Shown: piece after piece, positions 17,588 to 26,361 of the stretch
Layout of the letters: each line of letters begins with the position of its first letter
How positions within the stretch are numbered: the stretch's first letter is position 1
Source of the DNA: Flavipsychrobacter sp.
Lineage (GTDB): Bacteria; Bacteroidota; Bacteroidia; Chitinophagales; Chitinophagaceae
Length of the DNA stretch: 64,000 nucleotides
Direction: 5' to 3'
Assembly (NCBI GenBank): GCA_016787265.1
Contig: JAEUVF010000012.1
Coordinates: forward strand, 244,463-308,462
Made by a program: the position numbers and the translations under genes
The notes under the pieces: generated by a model
The model's input: only the letters and a program-made list of their open reading frames with translations
What the model was told of the DNA's origin: nothing
The model's database searches: none

Positions 17588-17992
17588 ATGAAAAGAAAAA
17601 TACTCGTAATCACCGCTAGTAAGTCGATTAGATTTTTACTGCACACTGTTTTGAGTGAACAATTCTCAGCAATCACTGCTTCTGAAGCAGGGGATGCAAT
17701 GTATTGGCTGACCAGGTCAGAACTGCCATCTGCAATTGTTGTAGATCCTGAACTGCCGGATACTGCCAACTGGGAAATTGTTGATTACTTTAAAACAAGT
17801 GAGCTGTATAAGAATATACCAATGGTAGTAATTTCTTCTTTGGAAGAAGAGGAAATTGCAACTGTTTGTACCCGTTATGAAGTGGAAGCCGCCTTTCACA
17901 AACCGTTTAATCCCGTTGACCTTGTTAAAACATTGGAAGCCTTGGTCAAATCGCCAGTAGCCAGTTCTAAAAAACTGTTGAAGGTGGTTTGA
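17588..17992 (+). CDS. Stand-alone receiver-domain protein, degenerate acidic pair
   Basis: A 134-residue protein made almost only of a CheY-like receiver fold. The phospho-acceptor position is kept as Asp53 in AIVVDPELPD, and the conserved Lys appears in AAFHKPFNP. The acidic pair that usually binds magnesium after the first strand is replaced by Thr9-Ala10 in LVITAS, so normal phosphorylation is doubtful. No output domain is present. It lies 29 bases before a sugar transferase with its own receiver-like domain, which suggests a local role in controlling polysaccharide synthesis. I infer that the two proteins interact. Confidence 0.8.
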   Translation: MKRKILVITASKSIRFLLHTVLSEQFSAITASEAGDAMYWLTRSELPSAIVVDPELPDTANWEIVDYFKTSELYKNIPMVVISSLEEEEIATVCTRYEVEAAFHKPFNPVDLVKTLEALVKSPVASSKKLLKVV

Positions 17993-18021
17993 TGTATGCT
18001 TTCGTAAAAAATCTTACCTGA

Positions 18022-19185
18022 ATGGAACAAACTTTACAATTAACCCCAATAGCTCCCCAGCAGCCTACCTATCGCCGGTATTCAATTACCCGCGAGCATC
18101 AGGCCGCACCGGTGGCTGTATTACATACCAGGGAATTCTTCTTTATTGGTAAAAATTCCCGCAATATCGATTATCTGGTTCACCTTTTTGAAGGTGGTTA
18201 TGCTGCTGAATCCGTTTCAAAGGCGATCGGAATTCTTCAGCGCATCGATTCTCAATCAAAAACTATACCACAAGTTATAATTGTTGAAGGAAATTTGGAA
18301 TTAGCTGAAGCTGCTAACCTGAATGCCTATCTGAAGTCGATTGAAAAATTCCGTCCTATTCCGGTGATTATGGATTCAGCCGGAAAAATGGTGGAAGCAA
18401 AAGATAAAGAAATGCTGATGCGTTTATTCGATGACGTTATCGATACACGTAAAGCAGATGACAAGCTGATTCAGCGGGTTGATTTTCTTTCAAAAGTGAA
18501 AAAGAGAAACTGCTCCCGTTCTGAATACAAAATGGAGCAGGTAGCTGAACAGGCTAAACTGACACCGCTTGGATTTGGGAGAAGATTATTTGATATCCTG
18601 GTATCTTCCATTGCGCTCATTGCCCTGAGTCCGCTTATGTTACTGATTGCTATGATTATCAAACTGGAAAGCAGAGGTCCTGTTTTTTATATCTCTAAAA
18701 GAGCAGGGCGTGGGTATCGGATCTTCAATTTTTACAAGTTCCGTACAATGCGCCTTGATGCCGAATCTCAGAAGGATGCAGTTAAACACCGGAATGAATA
18801 CAATGAAGACCAGGGCTGTGTTTTTTTCAAGATCACCAATGATCCGCGTGCAACCCGCTTTGGTCGTTTCCTGAGAAACTCCAGCCTGGATGAATTGCCC
18901 CAATTTTTTAATGTATTGCTGGGTGATATGTCTATCGTTGGTAACCGGCCTTTACCATTATACGAAGCGGCCATGCTTACCACGGATGAATGGTCAAAGC
19001 GATTTATGGCTCCTGCCGGCATAACGGGTTTATGGCAGATCCGGAAAAAAGATCGCCACTGTATGTCGGTGGAAGAACGGATCAAACTGGATATCACCTA
19101 TGCACAGAAACAGAATTTCCTATTTGATTTATGGATCATTGCACATACGCCTCCAGCCCTGATTCAAAAATCAAATATTTCCTGA
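18022..19185 (+). CDS. Polyprenyl glycosylphosphotransferase with receiver-like N-terminus
   Basis: A 387-residue two-part protein. Residues about 35-165 resemble a receiver fold, with a Glu (VIIVEG) where the phospho-acceptor Asp would be. Residues about 178-387 are a bacterial sugar transferase (WcaJ/PglC type): a membrane re-entrant helix, then FNFYKFRTMR, the catalytic SSLDELPQFFNV block and VGNRPLP. This part moves a sugar phosphate from a nucleotide sugar to undecaprenyl phosphate, the first step of exopolysaccharide repeat assembly. Most relatives carry four extra membrane helices at the N-terminus, which are absent here. A strong terminator follows. Confidence 0.9.
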   Translation: MEQTLQLTPIAPQQPTYRRYSITREHQAAPVAVLHTREFFFIGKNSRNIDYLVHLFEGGYAAESVSKAIGILQRIDSQSKTIPQVIIVEGNLELAEAANLNAYLKSIEKFRPIPVIMDSAGKMVEAKDKEMLMRLFDDVIDTRKADDKLIQRVDFLSKVKKRNCSRSEYKMEQVAEQAKLTPLGFGRRLFDILVSSIALIALSPLMLLIAMIIKLESRGPVFYISKRAGRGYRIFNFYKFRTMRLDAESQKDAVKHRNEYNEDQGCVFFKITNDPRATRFGRFLRNSSLDELPQFFNVLLGDMSIVGNRPLPLYEAAMLTTDEWSKRFMAPAGITGLWQIRKKDRHCMSVEERIKLDITYAQKQNFLFDLWIIAHTPPALIQKSNIS

Positions 19186-19204
19186 TTAATTTAGTTCTCA
19201 ACAT

Positions 19205-19229
19205 AAAGCCGGCCTAACGCCGGCTTTTT
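19205..19229 (+). terminator. Rho-independent terminator
   Basis: An AGCCGGC/GCCGGCT stem with a five-base loop, flanked by an A-run and a T-run, closes the receiver and sugar-transferase unit. Confidence 0.88.
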
Positions 19230-19276
19230 AGGTTAGATTTAGAATACGGTTCTTTTTTTATATTTTCCCGATTGAT

Positions 19277-20482
19277 GTGATAACATTTTTATACATAGCC
19301 GGATTGTTGATTTTTATCTATCTGTTTTGCAGCATCACCTACTTGTTGGTGGTTGCAATAGCCGGACTTATGTATCGTGAAGAACCCATCCCCGAAGCCA
19401 GTGAATATTCCAGAATCCTGGTCTTAATACCCAGTTTCCGTGATGATCATATCATCTGTCATACCGTTCAGGAAGCAATTGCTCACAATTATCCGCGGGA
19501 AAAATTTGATCTGATGGTAGTGGCAGACGCTTTGCAACCGGTCACTGTGCAGGAATTGCGGCACCTTGGTGCAAGCGTACTGGAGGTAAGTACAAGAATG
19601 AAATCCCGCTCCATTCATGCCGCATTGGAAACATTGCTGCCCGGTCAATACGAACTGGTTATTCTGCTCGATGCAGATAATATCATGAAACCGGATTGCC
19701 TTCGGCTGGTAAATAATGCCTTTCAAGCCGGACATCCGGCTATTCAGTGTCACCGGACTGCAAAAAATGAACAAACCAGTGTTGCTCTGCTGGATGCGAT
19801 CAGTGAAGAAATCAATAATCACCTCTTTCGCCAGGGGCAGCAGGCGCTTGGTTTTTCTGCGGCTCCTTCCGGCTCTGGAATGGCATTCGAGTTTAATCTG
19901 CTCAAAGCTATTTTCAACTGGAAACCCATTCTGGAAAATCCGGGTGAAGACAGGGAAATAGACATGCAGTTGCTTAAAAGAGGCATCCAGATGCATTATT
20001 TGCCTGAGGCCTGGGTACTGGATGAAAAAGTTGCCAGTCACGATGTGTTTGAAAAACAACGCCTGCGCTGGTTGGAGGCCCAGTGGTACCATCTCAGAAT
20101 GTTCTGGGAACCGGATATGGTCGGCATTCGGAAAGACAGGCATTATTATAATAAGCTGGTTCAGAATTTACTCCTCCCCAGGTCTCTTTACCTGGTTGTA
20201 TTTTCTGCCATTCTTATACTGGTTATCATTCGATATGCGACAGGCTGGGCTTTTTTCTTTCCTGTTCCGGGATGGTGGTTGAGCCTGCTCCTGTTTTTTC
20301 TGCTGACCTTAGCTATCGCCATGCCTTCCAGGTATTATTCATCTCCCACCATAAAAGCATTACTCAGTTTACCTGCATTGATGTTTGCAATGTTAAGGGC
20401 CCTGCTGAAAGTAAAAAGTGGCAGAAAGGAGTTCATTCCCACTCCTAAAACTTATACCGGATTGAAAGAATCACAGAAGTAA
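19277..20482 (+). CDS. Glycosyltransferase family 2, membrane-bound (GTG start)
   Basis: A 401-residue GT2 enzyme. One N-terminal membrane helix leads to a GT-A domain with VLIPSFRDD, a DXD-like LLDADN metal site, and the acceptor motifs GEDREIDM and QRLRWLEAQ, the QxxRW-type signature of processive enzymes. Two or three helices end the protein. Only GTG at 19277 gives a start for the N-terminal helix; the overlapping ATG runs straight into a stop. It lies after a terminator, so it may have its own promoter. It probably extends or builds the same surface polysaccharide. Confidence 0.88.
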   Translation: MITFLYIAGLLIFIYLFCSITYLLVVAIAGLMYREEPIPEASEYSRILVLIPSFRDDHIICHTVQEAIAHNYPREKFDLMVVADALQPVTVQELRHLGASVLEVSTRMKSRSIHAALETLLPGQYELVILLDADNIMKPDCLRLVNNAFQAGHPAIQCHRTAKNEQTSVALLDAISEEINNHLFRQGQQALGFSAAPSGSGMAFEFNLLKAIFNWKPILENPGEDREIDMQLLKRGIQMHYLPEAWVLDEKVASHDVFEKQRLRWLEAQWYHLRMFWEPDMVGIRKDRHYYNKLVQNLLLPRSLYLVVFSAILILVIIRYATGWAFFFPVPGWWLSLLLFFLLTLAIAMPSRYYSSPTIKALLSLPALMFAMLRALLKVKSGRKEFIPTPKTYTGLKESQK

Positions 20483-20493
20483 GCGCGGTATGC

Positions 20494-20501
20494 TAATTTT
20501 G
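20494..20501 (+). promoter_or_regulatory. TAnnTTTG -7 box ahead of recG
   Basis: TAATTTTG matches the Bacteroidota primary-sigma -7 consensus and lies 17 bases before the proposed non-standard recG start. I see no TTTG at the right distance upstream, so only half a promoter is recognisable. Confidence 0.4.
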
Positions 20502-20518
20502 GGCCCAAATTATTTTCC

Positions 20519-22630
20519 ATCAACTTTGATGCACCCATATTATCCAGTCCGATTGAATACCTTAAAGGGGTTGGTCCGTTGCGGGCGGATATCCTGAAAA
20601 AGGAGCTTCAGATTTTCACCTTCCGCGATCTGCTGGATCATTTTCCGCTCCGTCATATTGATAGAACCAAAATTACGCAACTCGCTGCTGTTAATCCGTC
20701 CATGGAATACATCCAGGTGGCCGGTACCATTCAGAACCTGCAGGTACTGGGAGAAAACAGATCAAGACGACTGGTGGCTCAACTCAAAGATGGAACGGGG
20801 GTGCTGGAACTCGTCTGGTTCCAGGGCATTAACTGGTTGCAAAAAAACATTCAATCCGGGCAGGCCTATCTCGTTTATGGGAAGACTGGATATTTTAACG
20901 GAATGCTTCAGATCACCCATCCGGAATTGGAAGTATATACGCCTGCGAAGGCAGGTGGAAAAGCCTTCCTGGAGCCGATCTATCCAAGCACTGAAAAACT
21001 TAAAGCGAAATCTCTGGGTGGCCGGCAACTGGGCAAATTATTGTATACCCTGCTGGAAGCCTTGCAGGAACGAGATCTACCTGAAAACCTGCCGGCATCC
21101 CTGTTAAGGGAATACCAGTTTCCTTCGCGCTATGAAGCCTATCAGCAGATACATTTTCCGCCATCCGATCTGGCCTACCAGCGGGCACTGGCCAGGTTGA
21201 AATTTGAAGAACTGTTTATTGCACAATTACGGCTGGGATTGATCAAACTCGAACGACACCGGTATTCAAAGGGTGTGGTGTTTACCCAGGTGGGAGAACA
21301 GTTCAACAACTTCTATCACAAGCATCTTCCCTTTGCACTTACCAATGCGCAGAAACGTGTGTTAAAGGAAATAAGGCAGGATATGGCGCATGGCAGACAA
21401 ATGAACCGGCTCCTCCAGGGGGATGTTGGAAGCGGCAAAACCATTGTGGCGTTGCTCTCCATGTTACTGGCTGTAGATAACGGATTTCAGGCCAGCCTGA
21501 TGGCACCCACCGAAATTTTAGCCACTCAGCATTACCAGGGACTATCTGCACTATTACAGGAGATGCCCGTTAAAATTGCATTGTTAACCGGATCCACAAA
21601 AGCTGCGGCAAGAAAAAAAATACTGAAGGAACTGGCAGAGGGCGAATTGCATTTATTGGTGGGAACACATGCCTTACTGGAAGACCCCGTACAATTCCGT
21701 CAGCTGGGATTGGCCATTATTGATGAGCAGCATCGGTTTGGTGTGGCACAGCGGGCGCGCCTCTGGAAAAAAGCAAATATTCCTCCACATGTGCTGGTTA
21801 TGACAGCCACTCCAATTCCAAGAACGCTGGCCATGACCGCTTACGGGGATCTCGACTACAGTGTTATTGATGAGTTGCCACCCGGCAGACAACCCATCAC
21901 AACCGTTCATCGTTTTGATTATTCAAGGGCCCAGGTGATGGATTTTATAAAAGAGGAAATTCAAAAGGGGCGGCAGGCCTATTGCATTTTTCCTCTGATT
22001 GAAGAATCCGAAAAACTGGATCTGGAAAACCTGATGCGGGGATATGAAAACATCAAAGCATTTTTTCCCGAGCCAAAGTACTGGATCAGTATGGTGCATG
22101 GCAGAATGGCGCCGGATCTCAAGGAAGCCAATATGCAACGATTCGTACAAAACGATACTCAGATCATGGTAGCTACTACAGTGATTGAAGTAGGTGTTAA
22201 CGTACCCAATGCAAGTGTTATGGTAATTGAAAGCGCGGAAAAATTCGGTTTATCACAGCTCCACCAGTTAAGAGGGAGAGTCGGGAGAGGAAGTGAAAAG
22301 AGTTTTTGCATATTATTAACAGGCTCCCAGCTAACCAATGAGGCACGCGAACGGTTGAAAATTATGTGTGCTACAAATGATGGTTTCCGGATTGCAGAAA
22401 AGGACCTGGAACTAAGAGGCCCGGGTGATATTGAGGGCACACGCCAGAGTGGAATGTTGAACTTCAAGCTAGCAGATTTAATAAAAGATAAACAATGGCT
22501 CGATGCTGCAAAATACCAGGCAACGCAGGTGCTGGAAACAGATCCGGAACTAAAGCGGGAGGAAAACAGCGCATTAAAATTCTACCTTCAGGCGCAGAAA
22601 GGAAAACTGGCCTGGAGCAGGATATCGTAA
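20519..22630 (+). CDS. recG: ATP-dependent DNA helicase RecG
   Basis: RecG remodels stalled forks and Holliday junctions. The frame shows the wedge domain (PIEYLKGVGP, OB fold), Walker A GDVGSGKT, the DEQH box IDEQHRFG, MTATPIPRTL, and the C-terminal helicase lobe with QLRGRVGRG. The conserved PIEYLKGVGP block lies upstream of the first TTG (20579), and no ATG, GTG or TTG occurs in this frame between the previous stop (20480) and it. I therefore propose ATC at 20519; ATA or ATT are alternatives, as is a frameshift. A CCTGC/GCAGG palindrome sits in a variable linker (20942-20955). Function is certain; the start is not. Confidence 0.93.
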   Translation: MNFDAPILSSPIEYLKGVGPLRADILKKELQIFTFRDLLDHFPLRHIDRTKITQLAAVNPSMEYIQVAGTIQNLQVLGENRSRRLVAQLKDGTGVLELVWFQGINWLQKNIQSGQAYLVYGKTGYFNGMLQITHPELEVYTPAKAGGKAFLEPIYPSTEKLKAKSLGGRQLGKLLYTLLEALQERDLPENLPASLLREYQFPSRYEAYQQIHFPPSDLAYQRALARLKFEELFIAQLRLGLIKLERHRYSKGVVFTQVGEQFNNFYHKHLPFALTNAQKRVLKEIRQDMAHGRQMNRLLQGDVGSGKTIVALLSMLLAVDNGFQASLMAPTEILATQHYQGLSALLQEMPVKIALLTGSTKAAARKKILKELAEGELHLLVGTHALLEDPVQFRQLGLAIIDEQHRFGVAQRARLWKKANIPPHVLVMTATPIPRTLAMTAYGDLDYSVIDELPPGRQPITTVHRFDYSRAQVMDFIKEEIQKGRQAYCIFPLIEESEKLDLENLMRGYENIKAFFPEPKYWISMVHGRMAPDLKEANMQRFVQNDTQIMVATTVIEVGVNVPNASVMVIESAEKFGLSQLHQLRGRVGRGSEKSFCILLTGSQLTNEARERLKIMCATNDGFRIAEKDLELRGPGDIEGTRQSGMLNFKLADLIKDKQWLDAAKYQATQVLETDPELKREENSALKFYLQAQKGKLAWSRIS
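20942..20955. repeat. CCTGC-GAAG-GCAGG palindrome inside recG
   Basis: A five-base inverted repeat around GAAG, read as part of a TPAKAGG peptide in a variable linker of RecG. It resembles the palindrome inside the beta-barrel gene at 27887-27902, which encodes LPAGRAGG. Confidence 0.5.
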
Positions 22631-22677
22631 ATCTACTGGCTGGAGGAACCGATTATTTGATGTAAATTCAATAGACC

Positions 22678-25600
22678 TTGAGACGCACAATCCAAATATT
22701 CATCTTGACCCTATGTTCTTTTGCTGGCTTTGCGCAAAAGAATACCCTTGGCCTTGAGTTTGTCGAAAACAAAGGGCAGTGGGATCCCTCTGTAACCTAT
22801 AAAGGGGATCTCGGCAACGGAGCATTTTTTCTTCAGCATAAAGGATTCACTGTATTGCAGCATAATCCAGATGATCTTAAAAAGAGGGCTTCGATCGGGC
22901 ATGGTCATATGCATGATGAACCCTCCGGTAGTGGAAAAGGAAACAGGAATAAATCAACAGCTTCCAAAGCCAATGTAGCCATACCAACTGAAGGGAAGGG
23001 AACGGATGAAAAATTTGTTCTGCGTTCCCACGCTTATAGAATGGAACTGGTTGGAATGACTGCCAATCCGCAGCTTGTTCCGGAAAAACCTTTACCGGGT
23101 GTTGTGTCTTATTTTATTGGAAATGACCCTTCCAGGTTTGGATCCAATTGTCGTGTATACAGTACCGTTACTTACCGGAATGTATACCCGAATATTGATC
23201 TTCGTTATTATTCTGATGAGGGTTTTCTGAAGTATGAATTTATCGTACAGCCTGGAGGGAATCCCGCCCAGATTGTAATGAAATACGATGGAGTGGATAA
23301 ACTATCATTAAGTAAAGGTGAACTGGTAATTAAAACAAGTGTAGGAGAAGTGCGGGAATTGCCCCCTTATACCTATCAGGTTGGTACCAAAGGCAGAACA
23401 GAAATTCCATCCCGTTATGCCGTTCGGGGAAACCAGGTTTTCTTTCAATTGGATTCCTATGATAAAACAGCACCATTAATAATTGATCCGACCCTGATAT
23501 TCGCTACGTTCACTGGAAGTAAGTCTGATAACTGGGGCTATACTGCAACTTATGGTCCGGATGGAAGTTTGTACAGTGGAGGTATTGTTTTTGGTGACGA
23601 GTTCCCAACTTCCGTTGGAGCTTTTCAGGAAGATTATCAGGTGCCGCAGGCGGCTGCTGGAAGATTCAATATGGGAATCATGAAATTTGATCCTACCGGT
23701 AGTCAGCGGGTGTACGCTACTTATATTGGAGGCAGCAATTCCGACCAGCCCCACAGTTTAATAGTAGATCCGCAGGGTGATCTTGTGATTGCGGGCAGAA
23801 CCAGTTCCTCTGATTTTCCTGCACTTCGTTCTTTTGGCCCGCAAGGAGGATACGATATCGTTCTGGCGAAACTAAATCCCAGTGGAACCGGCCTGGTCGG
23901 CTCCATCCGGATTGGTGGTACAGGAAGTGATGGAGAGAACTCCGGCGACAGCCACAGTGGTACTACCCGGCAACTGATTAATTTTTATGGAGACGATGCC
24001 AGAAGTGAAGTGAATATAGACAGGGCTGGTAATATTTACCTGGCTTCCTGTACCCGTTCGAGTAATTTTTTTACTACCGCGAATGCTCCGTATAAGACTT
24101 TTGGAGGAGGACAGGATGCCGTACTGATTAAGACCGATCCAACCCTGTCAAATGTGTTGTTATCCACTTACCTGGGAGGAAAAGGCTTTGATGCAGGATT
24201 TGTATTAGGTGTTCACCCTTTCAATGGAGATATCTGGATTTGTGGTGCAACCCTGAGTGATGATTTTCCTGGTGACAAATCCGGAACCCTGGGTCCTACA
24301 TTTGGAGGAAACCAGCCGGATGGCTTCATTGCCATCTTCTCCGGTGATGGATCAGTTCATAAAAAATCAACATATATCGGTACACCGCAGCGAGACGCAG
24401 TACTTGGTTTTGAGTTCGACCGGCAGGGTGATCCTTACATAATGGGAATCACATTTGGTACCTGGCCAAGGGTCAATGCAGTTTATGGTACTGCCGGAGC
24501 AAAACAATTTATCGGTAAACTCAGACCTGATCTGTCCGCCTGGGTATACACCACCACGTACGGAACCAATTCCAGTTTGCCCAATATTTCACCTGTCGCT
24601 TTCCTGGTAGACCGTTGTGAGAATGTGTATGTGTCCGGCTGGGGAGGAACCAATCTGGCCAATTTTGAAATGGCAGGTACGAATAACATGCCGGTAACAA
24701 ATGATGCTATCAAGCGTTCTACTGATAACAACGACTTTTATTTCATTGTGATCAAACGCGATGCAACTGAGTTGCTTTATGCTACTTTTTTTGGGCAGAA
24801 TGGTAATTTCTCAGAGCATGTGGATGGCGGTACCAGCAGGTTCGATCAGGAAGGGGTTATTTACCAGGCCATGTGCGCCAATTGTTATAGTCAGTCCCTT
24901 AGTACCAACAGACCCTTATTTCCTGTAACCCCTGGCGCCTGGTGTTGCCCAAATCGCTACTCCGGAGCACACAATACAGATAATGGAGCGGAATGTAATC
25001 TCGCGGCCCTTAAAATCGCCTTTAATTTTGCTGGTGTGGGTGCAGGTGTAACAGCTGCTATTGGTGGTGTTTTTGATACATCCGGTTGCGTTCCCCTTAC
25101 TGTTTCATTAAGAGATACGATCCGGAACGCACAAAGCTATGAATGGAATTTTGGCGATGGTTCGCCTGAATTGATTACAACCAATTTTGAAGTACAGCAT
25201 ACTTATACGCGTATTGGTGATTTCCCGGTTCGTTTAATTGCGGTGGATTCCAACAGTTGTAATATCAGAGATACTGCCTATATCAATATGCGGGTTCGGG
25301 CGGATGAGGCGTTGCTTGATTTCAATGCGGTGAAACTGGATCCCTGTGAATCCTTATCATTCAGGTTTAATAACCTTTCAACACCACCTCCTGGTAAACC
25401 TTTTACGGATACCAGTTTCCTCTGGGAGTTTGGTGATGGAACGCGTCTTATCTCCGGTCCAGGCCCTGTAATACATAGTTATCAGTCTCCCGGTACTTAC
25501 AGAATCCGCCTGACGGTGCGGGATACCGTTTACTGTAATGTTGGTGATCCGCTTACCCGGGAATATAATCTTGCACCGCTAGTAGTAGCAAGGTTTAATC

Positions 25601-26346
25601 TCCCCAATGGATGTGCACCATATACTGCTGCTATTGAAAATAATAGTATTGCAGGTCAAACCTATTTATGGGATTTTGGTGACGGTACTACTTCAACCGA
25701 TAAGACACCTGTAAAGATTTTTCAAAATCCTGGGCGATATCGGGTAACCCTGACCGTTACAGATCCCAATACCTGTAATATTATAGATTCTACCTTTAGA
25801 GAAGTACTTGTACAAAGTGCGCCCACTGCTGCATTTACTCATAGTCCGGTTACCCCTATTGAAAATACGCCCACTTCCTTCCTGAATAATTCTTCAGCAG
25901 ATGCCATCGCATTCTTGTGGAATTTTGGGGATGGTGAGACGTTGAATACCGGAACCCGTTTGCCAATTGATCATCAATACAATAGTACCGGTCAGTTTAA
26001 TGCCTGCCTGGTAGCAGTAAATCAATCGGGTTGTGCAGATACGGTTTGCGCCCCTGTTGAAGCGCTTATCTCCCCGCGTATGGATGTGCCAAATGCCTTT
26101 ACTCCCCTGGGACCGGCTCCCAATAACATTGTTTATGTTCGGGGCTTTGGTATTGGTAGAATGCGGTTTATGATCTTCAATCGTTTTGGTCAGAAAGTAT
26201 TTGAATCCAATAGCACCAAAATTGGTTGGGATGGAAGGTTCAACGGTGTTGTTCAACCGATGGATGCCTATGCCTATGTTTTGGAAGTTGAGTTTACTGA
26301 TGGTTCCAGGGACACTAAAAAAGGTGATATAACTCTGATCCGTTAA
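22678..26346 (+). CDS. T9SS type B cargo with DUF7948-like, SBBP-like and PKD domains
   Basis: A 1222-residue secreted protein. TTG at 22678 is the only start, since a stop lies two codons before, and it opens a signal peptide ending FAGFAQ. The N-terminus (FVENKGQW) matches the DUF7948-like domain; a long middle section repeats TYIGG/TYLGG and DGFIA motifs of SBBP-type beta-propeller blades; four PKD domains follow with the WNFGDG, WEFGDG and WDFGDG signatures. The C-terminus (FNRFGQKVFES, WDGRFNG, DITLIR) is the gliding-motility-associated type B sorting domain for secretion by the T9SS. The partner PorP/SprF gene starts 15 bases after its stop. Confidence 0.92.
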   Translation: MRRTIQIFILTLCSFAGFAQKNTLGLEFVENKGQWDPSVTYKGDLGNGAFFLQHKGFTVLQHNPDDLKKRASIGHGHMHDEPSGSGKGNRNKSTASKANVAIPTEGKGTDEKFVLRSHAYRMELVGMTANPQLVPEKPLPGVVSYFIGNDPSRFGSNCRVYSTVTYRNVYPNIDLRYYSDEGFLKYEFIVQPGGNPAQIVMKYDGVDKLSLSKGELVIKTSVGEVRELPPYTYQVGTKGRTEIPSRYAVRGNQVFFQLDSYDKTAPLIIDPTLIFATFTGSKSDNWGYTATYGPDGSLYSGGIVFGDEFPTSVGAFQEDYQVPQAAAGRFNMGIMKFDPTGSQRVYATYIGGSNSDQPHSLIVDPQGDLVIAGRTSSSDFPALRSFGPQGGYDIVLAKLNPSGTGLVGSIRIGGTGSDGENSGDSHSGTTRQLINFYGDDARSEVNIDRAGNIYLASCTRSSNFFTTANAPYKTFGGGQDAVLIKTDPTLSNVLLSTYLGGKGFDAGFVLGVHPFNGDIWICGATLSDDFPGDKSGTLGPTFGGNQPDGFIAIFSGDGSVHKKSTYIGTPQRDAVLGFEFDRQGDPYIMGITFGTWPRVNAVYGTAGAKQFIGKLRPDLSAWVYTTTYGTNSSLPNISPVAFLVDRCENVYVSGWGGTNLANFEMAGTNNMPVTNDAIKRSTDNNDFYFIVIKRDATELLYATFFGQNGNFSEHVDGGTSRFDQEGVIYQAMCANCYSQSLSTNRPLFPVTPGAWCCPNRYSGAHNTDNGAECNLAALKIAFNFAGVGAGVTAAIGGVFDTSGCVPLTVSLRDTIRNAQSYEWNFGDGSPELITTNFEVQHTYTRIGDFPVRLIAVDSNSCNIRDTAYINMRVRADEALLDFNAVKLDPCESLSFRFNNLSTPPPGKPFTDTSFLWEFGDGTRLISGPGPVIHSYQSPGTYRIRLTVRDTVYCNVGDPLTREYNLAPLVVARFNLPNGCAPYTAAIENNSIAGQTYLWDFGDGTTSTDKTPVKIFQNPGRYRVTLTVTDPNTCNIIDSTFREVLVQSAPTAAFTHSPVTPIENTPTSFLNNSSADAIAFLWNFGDGETLNTGTRLPIDHQYNSTGQFNACLVAVNQSGCADTVCAPVEALISPRMDVPNAFTPLGPAPNNIVYVRGFGIGRMRFMIFNRFGQKVFESNSTKIGWDGRFNGVVQPMDAYAYVLEVEFTDGSRDTKKGDITLIR

Positions 26347-26361
26347 CACAAAAAGAGTAGA

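Noticed and set aside
19424..20143. Long minus-strand open frame of 239 codons
   Set aside because: It is the antisense of a well-supported GT2 gene and has no domain of its own.
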